64,000 nucleotides of DNA from DATDFB01 sp035276475 (GTDB taxonomy: Bacteria; Acidobacteriota; Thermoanaerobaculia; Gp7-AA8). Both the position numbers and the translations under genes were made by a program. This document shows positions 63,721 to 64,000 of this stretch, one piece after another; the first letter of the stretch is position 1, and each line of letters starts with the position of its first letter. The stretch is from NCBI GenBank assembly GCA_035276475.1, contig DATELQ010000117.1, positions 14,175 through 78,174 on the forward strand, written 5' to 3'. The notes below the pieces were generated by a model, which was not told the DNA's origin, did not search any database, and worked only from the letters and a program-made list of their open reading frames with translations.

Positions 63721-64000
63721 ATGATCCATTGCGAATGGGCCGACCGCGCCCTCGACCGTGCCGGACGTGAGACGGCGGTGGTCGTCGTCGACGTCTTCTC
63801 ATTCGGCACGGCCGTGACGCTGGCCGTCGAGCGCGGCGCGGCGGTGTTTCCATGGAGCGGCGTCGGCGCGCCGCCGGAGAACGCGATCGTCTGCACCGAC
63901 CGTTCGCGCACGACGTTCAGCCTCTCGCCGGAGTCGTTGCTGACCCTCACGCGCGGCACACGCCTCGCGCTGCCGTCGCAGAACGGCGCGCGATTGACCG
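63721..64000 (+). CDS. comB: 2-phosphosulfolactate phosphatase ComB-like, N-terminal part
   Basis: The first 93 residues run MIHCEWADRALDRAGRETA, then VVVVDVFSFGTAVTLAVERGAAVFP and TTFSLSPESLLTLTRGTRLALPSQNGA. This order (the VVVDVFRA/SFGTxxTLA motif, a spacer and LPSxNGA) is that of the 2-phosphosulfolactate phosphatase family (PF04029). ComB makes sulfolactate, a step of coenzyme M synthesis in methanogens; in bacteria relatives act in sulfonate metabolism or have unclear roles. The gene runs off the right edge of the window. It is divergent from the pil operon. Confidence 0.78.
   Translation, partial: MIHCEWADRALDRAGRETAVVVVDVFSFGTAVTLAVERGAAVFPWSGVGAPPENAIVCTDRSRTTFSLSPESLLTLTRGTRLALPSQNGARLT

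Noticed and set aside
1..64000. tRNA, rRNA or other structural RNA genes
   Set aside because: No cloverleaf, CCA end or rRNA-like segment was recognised in the intergenic gaps, which are short.

Overview
The window is GC-rich DNA (clearly above 60% by eye) from a diderm bacterium. An LptD orthologue points to an LPS-bearing outer membrane, and a long secretin operon to a type IV pilus or type II secretion machine. Several features together fit an uncultured Acidobacteriota lineage of the Thermoanaerobaculia type: very large secreted DUF11/PKD proteins, a fused branched-chain 2-oxoacid dehydrogenase E1, HemQ-type chlorite dismutase, and Gly/Ala/Arg-rich codon use. That placement is an inference from gene content; no rRNA or tRNA gene is visible to test it.

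Layout. 1-2914: the start of a D-2-hydroxyacid dehydrogenase and a divergent YfhO-type membrane protein. 2866-6525: three coupled genes of unknown function and a membrane protein with a doubtful start. 6578-14747: a methyltransferase, lptD, two unknowns, ribF, a REC/HD-GYP/REC/HD-GYP regulator and a DUF488 protein. 14775-17940: two unknowns, a signal-less peptidoglycan-binding amidase-like protein and a fatty acid desaturase, facing a FadR-like TetR regulator with a matching palindromic operator. 18566-22175: a HIT protein, an aldo/keto reductase, a 66-residue ORF overlapping a nucleotidyltransferase, and a B12-binding radical SAM protein. 22216-30795: a secreted Asp-box propeller and a 2165-residue surface protein. 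30839-40165: fused E1, Uma2, a YheT-like hydrolase, a polytopic membrane protein, fabF-acpP, a divergent MlaD-like/DUF2203/HAD operon. 40270-51924: a secreted matrixin-like protease with PKD repeats, an MFS exporter, hemQ, a secreted propeller-like protein, tsaC-recN and an L,D-transpeptidase lipoprotein. 52032-63597: a decayed DUF3800 gene, an M16 peptidase and the operon pilC-pilB-pilM-pilN-pilO-(pilP/gspC)-secretin-three pilin-like genes. The right edge carries a truncated comB.

Genes are packed tightly, and many start codons overlap the preceding stop by four bases, so much of the window is probably translationally coupled. Envelope functions dominate: LPS assembly, peptidoglycan cross-linking, lipid supply and secretion, together with the very large exported proteins that such a machine could carry.

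The least explained signals are four intergenic palindromes built from heptanucleotide repeats (7256-7325, 11170-11262, 24215-24297, 43924-44054), two of which share an identical 17-nt core. Next is a twin C-terminal module shared by the two largest secreted proteins. The secretion operon is also unusual, with a thrombospondin-type-3 calcium repeat in its PilP/GspC-like subunit next to a secretin that ends in a cohesin-like domain.
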